Positions 54,449-63,435 of a stretch of DNA of 64,000 nt are shown here, piece by piece. Each line of letters starts with the position of its first letter. The first letter of the stretch is position 1. The notes beneath the pieces were generated by a model. The model did not search any database and was not told the origin of the DNA. It saw nothing but the letters and a program-made list of their open reading frames with translations. Source of the stretch: Melioribacteraceae bacterium. Its GTDB lineage: Bacteria; Bacteroidota; Ignavibacteria; Ignavibacteriales; Melioribacteraceae. The position numbers and the translations under genes were made by a program. Location: the NCBI GenBank assembly GCA_026417375.1, contig JAOADJ010000031.1, forward strand, positions 1-64,000, given 5' to 3'.

Positions 54449-57400
54449 AAATTTAGATATTCTTTTAATAATTCAAATTTGTAAGCTGATTGTGAGGCAA
54501 TTTTCTTTATTTCAATTATTGTTTTGTAATAGTTATTCATAAATTCTAAAACTGCTAACTCCTCTTTATCTTTTTCAATAAATTCAGAAACTCTTATTGT
54601 AAAAAACCAATTCAACAATTCTTCAAAATTTTCTTTACTGAAATATGTTACATTTTGATAAACATTAACACCAATAAATTTTTGAGTTGTATCATCTTCA
54701 AGAACATTTAATAATCTTTTTGCAATTATTTTTTCATTGAACTTTTCTTCAAAATCTAATGCCTTTGTTCCATAATTTAATAAAACATTCAAAAGATTAA
54801 TTTCAAGATAAATATCTTGTTCTCCCCTTCCAAAATGACTTAATATATTTCTAACAGGTTTTGTTAAGTTTAACTTATTAAGATAATTTTCTTTGTTGAT
54901 TAATCCTTCAGTTGGCAAATTGTTTCTCAGATTTAATAGAGTTAGCCATATTAAATACAAAATTGAATTTTCATGATAGTTTGCTTCTTTAGAAACAACT
55001 AAACTTTTTGGAAGTTGTTTTAATTTGATGTTGGATTTTATTTCTATTTCTTCTTCCAGTAATAAATTAATTCTGCGTATTGATAATATTGATTTTTCAA
55101 AACTTTTGATAATATCATAAGGATTGTAACTAGCATTAAAATAATTTTTGACTATTGTTAAAAATTCCAAAAATTCATTATCAATAAAATTTAATGATCG
55201 TTTTTCAAGATCTACATCATGTTTATTAATTACAATAGCTTCAATAAAACTATTAATTGATTCATAACTGAATAATTTTAGATATGAATTATGGATTGGT
55301 TCAAGTTTCATTTCTTCAAGTTCTTCATAGATATTTTTTACACCTTTTCCATTTAATCTTTTGTAGAGATTATAAAAATCACCATTCGAATCAAAAACCT
55401 CTTGAAAATCAATAAATACTTTATACTTGAAAGCTCCAAGATATATTGAGAACCCATTTGAAATTAAATCAGTTGCTTTTAGTATAAATTGTTGATTCGA
55501 CACATGTTCCCGATATATATAATAACAATTATCTGCTGAATTAATTTTTAGACAATCATTAATTTTTCTTGACTCTGTTATTTTGTTTTCCCCTTCCTTA
55601 GAAATTAACTTTTTTGTTGACCACAAAATTTTTCCTTTTGCTTCTTGAAATTTATTATTATAAAAAATTATTGCTCTTTCGTTGTTTTCATAATTTGTAA
55701 ATGCAAAAACATTTTCATTTATATTTCCATATTCATCTACAAAATCATAAAACCAGAAATTTGATACATGGCTAAATAAATATCTTTTTTTCATTAAAGG
55801 GAAAATTTCTTTTTGGTGTCTTTCAATTAACCATTGATTTGGAAATTCATTATAATATGCACGTTGATATTCCATACCATATTTTTCGGTGTATCCTTCA
55901 ATTTGTCCATGAGCAAACATTGGTAAACCAGGTAGTGTAACCATTAAAGTGCAAACACCAAAATATTTATCATCACTACCAAATTGTTTTATAGCTGTTT
56001 CTTCGTCTGGATTACTCATGAAATTGACATAACGTTTAAGTATTTCAGGTTCAAATTCAAGAGTTTCAGAAATTAAATATCTATACTTATTATTTTCTTC
56101 TTTCATCATCATATGCATAAATGCTGAATTGTAAACACGATGCATTCCAAGTGAGCGTACAAAATATCCTTCAAGTAACCAGAAAGCTTCAGCAAGTAAA
56201 AGTGTTTCAGGCATTTCCTGATTTATTCTGTCAACAACTTCACGCCAGAATTCAATTGGAAATTTATTATCAAACTCTTCTTTTGTCATACTGAAATCAG
56301 CACGAGATGGAATATCGCCACCTTTACCTGGTTCAGGATACCATAATCTTGAAAAATGTTTTTTTGTTAATGTCATTGCAGCATCAAAGCGAATAATGGA
56401 AAATTTCTTAGCCACATCAAATATTTTTTGAATTACTGCCTCGCGAACTTCTTTTTCTAACATATTTAATTGAGCAGTATCATTCCATGGCATATTTGTT
56501 CCATCGTTACCATGATAAATATATCTAACTTCACCAGTTCTGTTATCTATTCTTTGAAACACAACAGCCGCATCACTTTTTCTGTAATAACCATCTTCAA
56601 TTCTTATTTGTACTGAAGGATCATCTGATAAATCTGGACCACTAAAAGTATAATTTGGGAAAGGTGATTGATTAGTTTGAATAAAATAGTTTGGATATTT
56701 AATTACCCAATCAGAAAATATTCCTGTATGATTTGGAACCATATCACTTGCTAATCTTATTCCTCTAATTTTACAACGATGATTTAAATTATTATATGCT
56801 TCTTCTCCACCAAGATCTTTTGCAATTTGATAATCATATAATGAATATGCAGAAGATACTGCATCAATATTTCCCATAATATGTTTAATTTTTTTTGATG
56901 CACTACTTCTTTCCCAAATTCCAATTAACCATAATCCATTAAAATTCCATTTTGCTAATTGATCTAATTCTTCATCAGGAATTTGATTAAGAGTTTTTAT
57001 TTCTCTTCCATATTTTTTAGAAAGTTGATCCAACCACACATAACTATTTTTTGCAATCAAAACTACATTTGGCATCCAATCAATGTCTTTTGTGAAATTT
57101 TCTGGTTCAATAAAATCTTTCCAAGCATCCTGAGCATATTTATAGCCCGATTTACCAAGTGTTAAAAATTCCAGTTCTGATTCACCTTTATAATCTGGTG
57201 CAACTGATGGTGCGCCGCCAAATCCGGTATGTTCTAAAACAAATTCCTCTTTGAATAAATCTTTACTTGTTAATATTCTCTTTAAAAATTTATCACTTAT
57301 AAGTATTCCAAATTTTTCTTTTATAAATTCTAATTGTGCTTCAATATCTTCTGGATTTGTTATTATAGGTAATTTTAATAAAGTAAAAATATCTTGATTT

Positions 57401-57990
57401 AATGGACTAACTTTTTTTTCGTTTTTAAAGAACTCTTCCAAAATTTTAATTGATTCATTATATATTTCTTTATGCCCGAGATAATTTTCATTAAATAGTT
57501 CAACAATTTTTTTATTTGATGGGTTAATGTTTGCAAAGTATAAAAGAATTATTTCTTCAAGAGTAATTAATGTATTTGCTCTTTCATCTGTATAAGAATT
57601 TAAATAATCATAAAGTTCTTCTTTACCTTTATAAACATTTAAAGGTGGGAACACAGAACAAAAATCAAAAAAAAGTTTTCTTACTTTTTCAATACCAAGA
57701 TCATTATTTAATTTATTTAATGCCTTTTCAAAAACACCCGGATTAATTTGCGTTTCATAAATTCTAAAGATGTAATGATAAATTTCATCAATTAAACCGA
57801 ATGCATTAACCAAACCAGGTGATACATGTTCTTCAATATTTCTTTTATCATTTATTTTTTTAACAAAGTTTCTTACAGCAATAAAATTGGCAAAAACTAC
57901 ATTTCCATTTAAAGAAAATAATTCATCAGAAATGTCATATTTTTTTCTGATTTCTTTAGCAATGTGAAATTCATATTTAATTTTAATCAT
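54433..57990 (-). CDS. Large GH13 alpha-amylase family protein
   Basis: 1185 residues, about twice a usual GH13 enzyme. The catalytic TIM-barrel spans roughly 300-760: region I D416-M-V-P-N-H421, nucleophile D536 in IIRFDAAMT, acid/base E601 in LLLAEAFWLLEG, and region IV N-P-D662. Region IV lacks the usual histidine (NHD). About 280 residues ahead and about 420 after the barrel match no fold I can name; both are helix-rich. No signal peptide, so it is probably cytoplasmic and acts on glycogen or maltosaccharides; glgC lies elsewhere in the window. Hydrolase or transferase cannot be decided. ATG 57990 has a weak ribosome site. Divergent from mutS. Confidence 0.82.
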   Translation of the reverse strand: MIKIKYEFHIAKEIRKKYDISDELFSLNGNVVFANFIAVRNFVKKINDKRNIEEHVSPGLVNAFGLIDEIYHYIFRIYETQINPGVFEKALNKLNNDLGIEKVRKLFFDFCSVFPPLNVYKGKEELYDYLNSYTDERANTLITLEEIILLYFANINPSNKKIVELFNENYLGHKEIYNESIKILEEFFKNEKKVSPLNQDIFTLLKLPIITNPEDIEAQLEFIKEKFGILISDKFLKRILTSKDLFKEEFVLEHTGFGGAPSVAPDYKGESELEFLTLGKSGYKYAQDAWKDFIEPENFTKDIDWMPNVVLIAKNSYVWLDQLSKKYGREIKTLNQIPDEELDQLAKWNFNGLWLIGIWERSSASKKIKHIMGNIDAVSSAYSLYDYQIAKDLGGEEAYNNLNHRCKIRGIRLASDMVPNHTGIFSDWVIKYPNYFIQTNQSPFPNYTFSGPDLSDDPSVQIRIEDGYYRKSDAAVVFQRIDNRTGEVRYIYHGNDGTNMPWNDTAQLNMLEKEVREAVIQKIFDVAKKFSIIRFDAAMTLTKKHFSRLWYPEPGKGGDIPSRADFSMTKEEFDNKFPIEFWREVVDRINQEMPETLLLAEAFWLLEGYFVRSLGMHRVYNSAFMHMMMKEENNKYRYLISETLEFEPEILKRYVNFMSNPDEETAIKQFGSDDKYFGVCTLMVTLPGLPMFAHGQIEGYTEKYGMEYQRAYYNEFPNQWLIERHQKEIFPLMKKRYLFSHVSNFWFYDFVDEYGNINENVFAFTNYENNERAIIFYNNKFQEAKGKILWSTKKLISKEGENKITESRKINDCLKINSADNCYYIYREHVSNQQFILKATDLISNGFSIYLGAFKYKVFIDFQEVFDSNGDFYNLYKRLNGKGVKNIYEELEEMKLEPIHNSYLKLFSYESINSFIEAIVINKHDVDLEKRSLNFIDNEFLEFLTIVKNYFNASYNPYDIIKSFEKSILSIRRINLLLEEEIEIKSNIKLKQLPKSLVVSKEANYHENSILYLIWLTLLNLRNNLPTEGLINKENYLNKLNLTKPVRNILSHFGRGEQDIYLEINLLNVLLNYGTKALDFEEKFNEKIIAKRLLNVLEDDTTQKFIGVNVYQNVTYFSKENFEELLNWFFTIRVSEFIEKDKEELAVLEFMNNYYKTIIEIKKIASQSAYKFELLKEYLNLKAAE

Positions 57991-58055
57991 AATGAACCAA
58001 ATATTTTTAATTTCGATCTAAATATAATCATTAGAAGTATGATGTTAAACTTATC

Positions 58056-58087
58056 TTTGATTATAAAAATTCATTAACCTATTTTTG
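58056..58087 (+). promoter_or_regulatory. Candidate promoter of mutS
   Basis: TTTG (58056-58059), 20 bases, TATTTTTG (58080-58087), an exact match to the Bacteroidota -33/-7 form. Transcription would begin near 58094, about 16 bases before the chosen mutS ATG. This start site would leave only a few bases before the alternative TTG at 58098. Confidence 0.5.
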
Positions 58088-58109
58088 AGCCGCAATTTTG
58101 AAGGAAAGT

Positions 58110-60722
58110 ATGTCTGTAACACCATTAATGGCACAATATGCTAAAATCAAAGCAAACTATCCGGATACAATTTTGCTTTTTAGAGTTGGCGATTTTTTTG
58201 AGACATTTGAAGAAGATGCAAAAACAGCTTCAAAAGTTTTAGGGATTACATTAACTAAGCGAGCAAATGGTGCTGCCGGAGAAGTTCCTCTTGCTGGATT
58301 TCCTCACCATGCAATTGATTCTTACTTACCCAAATTAGTTCGTAATGGTTATAGAGTTGCAATTTGTGAACAATTAGAAGATCCAAAATTTGCTAAAGGA
58401 ATTGTAAAACGTGATGTAATTGAAATTATTACTCCCGGTGTTACTACTTCCGAAAAAATATTAGACCATAAAAAAAATAATTATCTTCTTTCGGTTTATA
58501 TTGAAAATGAAATTGCAGGATTAGCTTTTGCAGATATTTCAACCGGAGAATTTCAAGCATTCGAAGTGTTTCAATATAATTTTATTCAACAAATTGAAAA
58601 CATAAATCCTTCAGAAATTTTAATCCCAAAAAAGCATAAAAATTTTTTAGAACAACAAATTCAAAAAGTTCTGCCTTTAACAAGAATTACAAAAATTGAT
58701 GACTGGATTTTTGATTATAACTATGGTTACGAACTTTTATTAAATCATTTTAATACAAAAAATTTAAAAGGCTTTGGTTTAGAAAATTTTGTAAATGGAA
58801 TTTGTGCAGCTGGAGTTACACTTAATTATTTAAAAGAAACTCAAAAAGCAAATCTTAATCATATAAATAAAATTTCTCGATACAATCCTTCAGATTTTAT
58901 GGTTTTAGATTTTTCCACTAAGAGAAATTTAGAAATTACTTTTACAATACAGGGTGGAGAAAGAGAAGGTTCTTTAATTTCCATTCTAGACAAAACAGAA
59001 ACTTCAATGGGTGGAAGATTATTAAAAAAATGGATTACTTCCCCGCTAAGAAAATTAGAACCAATACTACAAAGACAAACATGCATTGATGAGTTTGTAA
59101 AGAATAAAATTATTCGGGTAAATATTAAAAATGAATTTAAAGAAATTGGTGACCTCGAAAGACTTTCTTCAAAATTATGCACAGGTAGAATTAATCCTCG
59201 AGAAATGATTTTACTTAAAAATTCTCTAAAAAAAATTCCATTGATAAAACAAATTTTAGATCAATCAACAAATGAATTTATAAACTCAATAAATGAAAAT
59301 TTAAACCCTTTAGAACCAATAGTTGAATTAATTGAAAATTCGATTAACGAAGATCCACCAATTTCTTTGTCTGATGGTGAAGTTATAAAATATGGATACA
59401 ATAAAGAATTAGATGAATTAAGAAGTATATCTGCAAATGCTAAAAACTGGATTGCAGAATTACAAAAAAGTGAAAGAGAAAGAACAAAAATTCCTTCTTT
59501 AAAAGTTAGCTATAATAAAGTATTTGGCTATTACATTGAAATAAGTAATGCTCATAAAGATAAAATACCAGAAAACTATATTCGTAAACAAACTCTTGTT
59601 AATAGTGAAAGATATATCACACCTGAGCTAAAAGAATATGAAGATAAAATTTTAAATGCTCATGAAAACATTATAAATCTTGAATTCAGAATTTTTGAAG
59701 AAATCAGAAATGAAATAGTTAAACATGTTGAAGAAATTCAAGAAAATGCAAATCAAATTGCAACATTAGATTGCTTTCAATCATTTGCTGAATGCGCAGT
59801 TGAATATAATTATTGCAAACCCGAAATAAATGAATCGGACTCAATAGAAATAATTGATGGAAGACACCCTGTTGTAGAAAGAATTTTACCACCATCAGAA
59901 AAATTTACACCAAATAATTGCAAGCTATCTTCTTCTGAAAATCAAATTATTATTCTAACTGGACCGAATATGGCTGGTAAATCTGTTTATTTACGTCAAA
60001 TTGGATTAATTGTTTTACTAGCGCAAATTGGTTCATTTGTTCCGGCTTTAAAAGCATCGATTGGATTAGTGGATAGAATTTTTACAAGAGTTGGAGCGAG
60101 CGATAATATTTCTGCAGGTGAATCAACCTTTTTAGTTGAAATGCAGGAAGCAGCAAATATTCTAAACAATGCTACAAGCAAAAGTTTAATTCTACTTGAT
60201 GAAATTGGAAGAGGAACAAGTACATTCGATGGAATTTCAATTGCTTGGGCAATCACTGAATATCTACATGACAATCCGAATGTTCGTGCTAAAACTCTTT
60301 TTGCAACACATTATCATGAATTAAATGAAATGGCAGATATTTTTCCTAGAATTAAAAATTATAAAGTTGAAGTTCGTGAATATGGTGATAAAGTTATTTT
60401 TCTTCATAAAGTAAATGAAGGTTCAGCCGATCATAGTTACGGAATTCAGGTTGCTCAAATGGCTGGGTTGCCACCTTTTGTTACAAAAAGAGCTAAAGAA
60501 ATTTTAGCAAATCTTGAAAGTAAAGAATTAACTCCTTATGAAATGAAAAAAGTAAAACTTGCAAAACAAAAACAACAAGATGAATTACAAATTAATCTTT
60601 TCGAAATTAAAGATGATTCTTTAAGAAAAGAAATTTCGGATATTTCAATTGATGAACTAACACCTATACAAGCTTTGAACAAATTAAATGAACTTAAAAA
60701 GAAAATTGATGATGAAAAATAA
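58110..60722 (+). CDS. mutS: DNA mismatch repair protein MutS
   Basis: 870 residues. Recognises base mismatches and loops with MutL. The N-terminal mismatch-binding domain has FRVGDFFETFEEDAK (with the Phe-x-Glu stacking motif region). Walker A is LTGPNMAGKSVYLRQIG, then LLDEIGRGTSTFDGISIAWA and ATHYHELNEMAD. The C-terminal tail has the clamp region. ATG 58110 is preferred over a TTG at 58098: AAGGA lies four bases ahead and it fits the predicted promoter. MutL is not in the window. The last 11 bases overlap the DUF1684 lipoprotein gene. Confidence 0.97.
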   Translation: MSVTPLMAQYAKIKANYPDTILLFRVGDFFETFEEDAKTASKVLGITLTKRANGAAGEVPLAGFPHHAIDSYLPKLVRNGYRVAICEQLEDPKFAKGIVKRDVIEIITPGVTTSEKILDHKKNNYLLSVYIENEIAGLAFADISTGEFQAFEVFQYNFIQQIENINPSEILIPKKHKNFLEQQIQKVLPLTRITKIDDWIFDYNYGYELLLNHFNTKNLKGFGLENFVNGICAAGVTLNYLKETQKANLNHINKISRYNPSDFMVLDFSTKRNLEITFTIQGGEREGSLISILDKTETSMGGRLLKKWITSPLRKLEPILQRQTCIDEFVKNKIIRVNIKNEFKEIGDLERLSSKLCTGRINPREMILLKNSLKKIPLIKQILDQSTNEFINSINENLNPLEPIVELIENSINEDPPISLSDGEVIKYGYNKELDELRSISANAKNWIAELQKSERERTKIPSLKVSYNKVFGYYIEISNAHKDKIPENYIRKQTLVNSERYITPELKEYEDKILNAHENIINLEFRIFEEIRNEIVKHVEEIQENANQIATLDCFQSFAECAVEYNYCKPEINESDSIEIIDGRHPVVERILPPSEKFTPNNCKLSSSENQIIILTGPNMAGKSVYLRQIGLIVLLAQIGSFVPALKASIGLVDRIFTRVGASDNISAGESTFLVEMQEAANILNNATSKSLILLDEIGRGTSTFDGISIAWAITEYLHDNPNVRAKTLFATHYHELNEMADIFPRIKNYKVEVREYGDKVIFLHKVNEGSADHSYGIQVAQMAGLPPFVTKRAKEILANLESKELTPYEMKKVKLAKQKQQDELQINLFEIKDDSLRKEISDISIDELTPIQALNKLNELKKKIDDEK

Positions 60723-61323
60723 TTTATTGTTTATTGTAACATTGGTACTTTTAATCTCATGTAGTAAAAATTATTCTCCTGAAGAACAAAAATATATTTT
60801 ATCTATTGAACAAAAACGAAAAGAAAAAAATGAATGGATGAAAAATGATCCAAACTCACCATTTAATTACAAAGGTAAAGTTGAATTCCATGAGTTAAAA
60901 TATTTTGATGTTGACCCTAAGTTTGTTTTTAGCAGCAAATTATTTAATTATAAAAACAAAGATACAATAACAATTTTTGGAACTAAGGGTGAAGCCAGAA
61001 AAGTTGTAAGATTTGGATATTTAATAATTAAACATGATGGTAATGAATATAAAATAAATGTTTATGAAGGTACAACTAAAGATGGAAGCAAATATCATTC
61101 AATTTGGTTTACAGATTTAACAACAAACGAAGAAACATATGGTGTTGGCAGATATCTTGATTTTGAATTAAATGACAATCCAGATTATTTTTACAAAGTA
61201 GATTTTAATTTAGCTTATAATCCATATTGTGCTTATTCAAAAGATTATTCATGTGCTATTCCAACTAAAGAAGATCATATTCCGATTAAGATTTTAGCGG
61301 GTGAAAAAAAATTTCATGATTAA
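60712..61323 (+). CDS. DUF1684 family lipoprotein
   Basis: 203 residues. Signal peptide with lipobox LLISC (Cys17), so outer-membrane or periplasmic lipid anchor. The DUF1684 core has RKEKNEWMKNDPNSPF, LKYFDVDPKFVFSSK, VRFGYLIIKHDGNEYKINVYEG, IWFTDLTTNEETYGVGRYLDF and YNPYCAYSKDYSCAIP, which are the conserved blocks of the family. No function is established. It overlaps the end of mutS by 11 bases. ATG 60712 is preferred to a same-frame ATG one codon ahead. Confidence 0.87.
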   Translation: MKNNLLFIVTLVLLISCSKNYSPEEQKYILSIEQKRKEKNEWMKNDPNSPFNYKGKVEFHELKYFDVDPKFVFSSKLFNYKNKDTITIFGTKGEARKVVRFGYLIIKHDGNEYKINVYEGTTKDGSKYHSIWFTDLTTNEETYGVGRYLDFELNDNPDYFYKVDFNLAYNPYCAYSKDYSCAIPTKEDHIPIKILAGEKKFHD

Positions 61324-61338
61324 AAAGGAGAAATTAAA

Positions 61339-62352
61339 TTGGTAGTAATTTTACAAAAAAACGCAACTGAACAACAAATAGAAAATATTATAAATCATTT
61401 AAAGGGTTATGGATTTCAAATTCATTTATCAACCGGAGCTGAAAGAACAATAATCGGAGCAATCGGTGTAAAACCAAATTTTGATACAAGAAATATTAGC
61501 ATTCTTGATGGCGTTGAAGAAGTTTATAGAGTAACAACACCATTTAAACTAGCAAGTAGAAGTTTTCAGGAAAATAATACAATTGTTAAAATTAAAGATG
61601 TCGAAATTGGTGGCAACAAAGTAATAATGATGTCCGGTCCTTGTTCAGTAGAAAGTGAAGAACAGATTTTTAAATTAGCCAAAATAGTTTATGAATCGGG
61701 TGCAAAAATTTTAAGAGGTGGTGCATTCAAACCAAGAACTTCACCATATACTTTTCAAGGATTAGGTGAAGAAGGCTTAAAACTAATGAGAGCTGCTGCA
61801 GATGAATATAATTTATTAGTAATAACTGAAGTAATGCAAAATGAACAAATAGATTTGATTTATAAATATGCAGATATTTTTCAGGTAGGCGCACGTAATA
61901 TGCAAAATTTTTCGCTACTCAAAGAACTTGGAAAAATTGATAAACCAATAATGCTAAAAAGAGGAATTGCTGCAACAATTGAAGAATGGTTGATGTCTGC
62001 TGAATATATTTTATCAGGTGGGAACAAAGATGTAATATTATGTGAAAGAGGTATCAGAACTTTTGAAAATTATACAAGAAATACATTTGATCTATCTGCT
62101 ATTCCTGTAGTTCATAAAAAAAGTCATTTACCTGTAATTGCAGATCCTTCACACGCAACAGGATTAAGAGATCAAGTTCCTCCTATGGCACGTGCTGCAG
62201 TTGCTGCTGGTGCTGATGGTTTGATGATTGAAATTCATCATGATCCGGAACAAGCATTAAGTGATGGACCACAAGCTCTTTTACCTGAAACTTATATTAA
62301 ACTTATGAAAGAACTTAAAACTATTGCAGAAGCTATTGGCAGGACAATGTAA
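61339..62352 (+). CDS. aroF: 3-deoxy-7-phosphoheptulonate (DAHP) synthase
   Basis: First step of the shikimate pathway: phosphoenolpyruvate plus erythrose-4-phosphate to DAHP. 337 residues. An N-terminal ferredoxin-like regulatory domain (about 1-70) precedes the class I beta barrel core, with [46 protein letters not shown] and [11 protein letters not shown]. The extra domain suggests feedback control by an aromatic amino acid or prephenate. Start TTG 61339, with AGGAG 8 bases ahead. tyrA follows directly, so regulation of tyrosine supply is likely. Confidence 0.94.
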   Translation: MVVILQKNATEQQIENIINHLKGYGFQIHLSTGAERTIIGAIGVKPNFDTRNISILDGVEEVYRVTTPFKLASRSFQENNTIVKIKDVEIGGNKVIMMSGPCSVESEEQIFKLAKIVYESGAKILRGGAFKPRTSPYTFQGLGEEGLKLMRAAADEYNLLVITEVMQNEQIDLIYKYADIFQVGARNMQNFSLLKELGKIDKPIMLKRGIAATIEEWLMSAEYILSGGNKDVILCERGIRTFENYTRNTFDLSAIPVVHKKSHLPVIADPSHATGLRDQVPPMARAAVAAGADGLMIEIHHDPEQALSDGPQALLPETYIKLMKELKTIAEAIGRTM

Positions 62353-63435
62353 TTGAAAATTAATAGCATTTCCATACTGGGATTAGGATTAATTGGTGGC
62401 TCAATTGCTAAATCATTAAAAGCAAGTGATGTTAATGTAAAAATTTTGGGTTACGATAAAAGTGATATATTGGATCTCGCCAAATCTCAAAATGTTATTG
62501 ATGAAAAATTAAACTCTATTGATGAAGCAATTCAATCAGAAATTATCTTTTTATGTTTCCCTTTAGATTTATCTCTTAAAGTATTTAAAGAAATTTCTCC
62601 GAAATTAAATTCAAATAATTTATTGACTGATGTTTGTGGAGTAAAAAATATTTTTCATGAAGAATGGAATAAAATAAATTCTAACGGATTTTTTGTCGGT
62701 GGTCATCCGATGACAGGAAAAGAAGTAAGTGGTTTTGAAAATTCCGATTCTCTTCTTTTTGAAAATTCAATTTATATACTAACAAATGAAGCAAAAAATT
62801 TTTTTGCATGGAATGATTTTGTAGAAATTATACATAAGCTTGGAGCAAGAATTAATTTCCTATCTCCAAAAGTACATGATATTGTTGTCGCTTCAGTTAG
62901 TCATTTACCTCAATTGCTTGCTGTTACATTAATAAATTCTGCAAGTTTACAAAATAGTGATATTCATTTTTATGATTATGCCGCAGGTGGATTTCGTGAT
63001 ATGACAAGAATTGCTTCAAGTAATTTTGATATTTGGGAATCTGTAATTAAACTAAACAAAGAAAAAATTTTAGCTGCTTTTGATTCATTTGAAATTGAAT
63101 TAAAACATGTAAAGTCATTTATTGAGAATGGTCAACTAGAAAAACTAGCCGATAAATTTGAATCAGCACGTAAGAAAAGAGATGAAATTCCTAAAAATAG
63201 AAAAGGAATGATTTCGCAACTATTTGATTTATTTGTCTTTGTAAAAGATCAACCGGGTGAAATAGCAAAAATTTCTACAGCTTTGTATAAAAACAATATC
63301 AACATTAAAGACATGGAACTACTTAAAATTAGAGAAGGTACTGGTGGAACATTCAGGTTATCATTTTCAAAATTAGAAGAAGCAAAACTTGCAAGAGAAA
63401 TATTACTAAAAGAAGGATTTTCAACTAACCTCTAA
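62353..63435 (+). CDS. tyrA: Prephenate dehydrogenase with ACT domain
   Basis: 360 residues. Oxidatively decarboxylates prephenate to 4-hydroxyphenylpyruvate for tyrosine. N-terminal NAD-binding ILGLGLIGGSIAKSL, then VGGHPMTGKEVSGFE and VASVSHLPQLLAVTL and AAGGFRDMTRIASSN, all family motifs. The C-terminal ACT domain (about 285-360, FVFVKDQPGEIAKISTALYK) is a likely tyrosine feedback site. Start TTG directly follows the aroF stop with AGGA 8 bases ahead. It converges with and overlaps the flavoprotein gene by 15 bases. Confidence 0.94.
   Translation: MKINSISILGLGLIGGSIAKSLKASDVNVKILGYDKSDILDLAKSQNVIDEKLNSIDEAIQSEIIFLCFPLDLSLKVFKEISPKLNSNNLLTDVCGVKNIFHEEWNKINSNGFFVGGHPMTGKEVSGFENSDSLLFENSIYILTNEAKNFFAWNDFVEIIHKLGARINFLSPKVHDIVVASVSHLPQLLAVTLINSASLQNSDIHFYDYAAGGFRDMTRIASSNFDIWESVIKLNKEKILAAFDSFEIELKHVKSFIENGQLEKLADKFESARKKRDEIPKNRKGMISQLFDLFVFVKDQPGEIAKISTALYKNNINIKDMELLKIREGTGGTFRLSFSKLEEAKLAREILLKEGFSTNL

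Noticed and set aside
57989-58000. Third copy of the TetR operator near the GH13 start
   Set aside because: On the minus strand TTGGTTCATTAT matches the right side of the operator, but the left TGAA half is missing. The same 12-mer also occurs inside the PBP coding region at 269-280, so it is not specific.
58098-58109. TTG start for mutS
   Set aside because: No ribosome site ahead of it and it falls right next to the predicted transcription start; ATG 58110 has AAGGA ahead.
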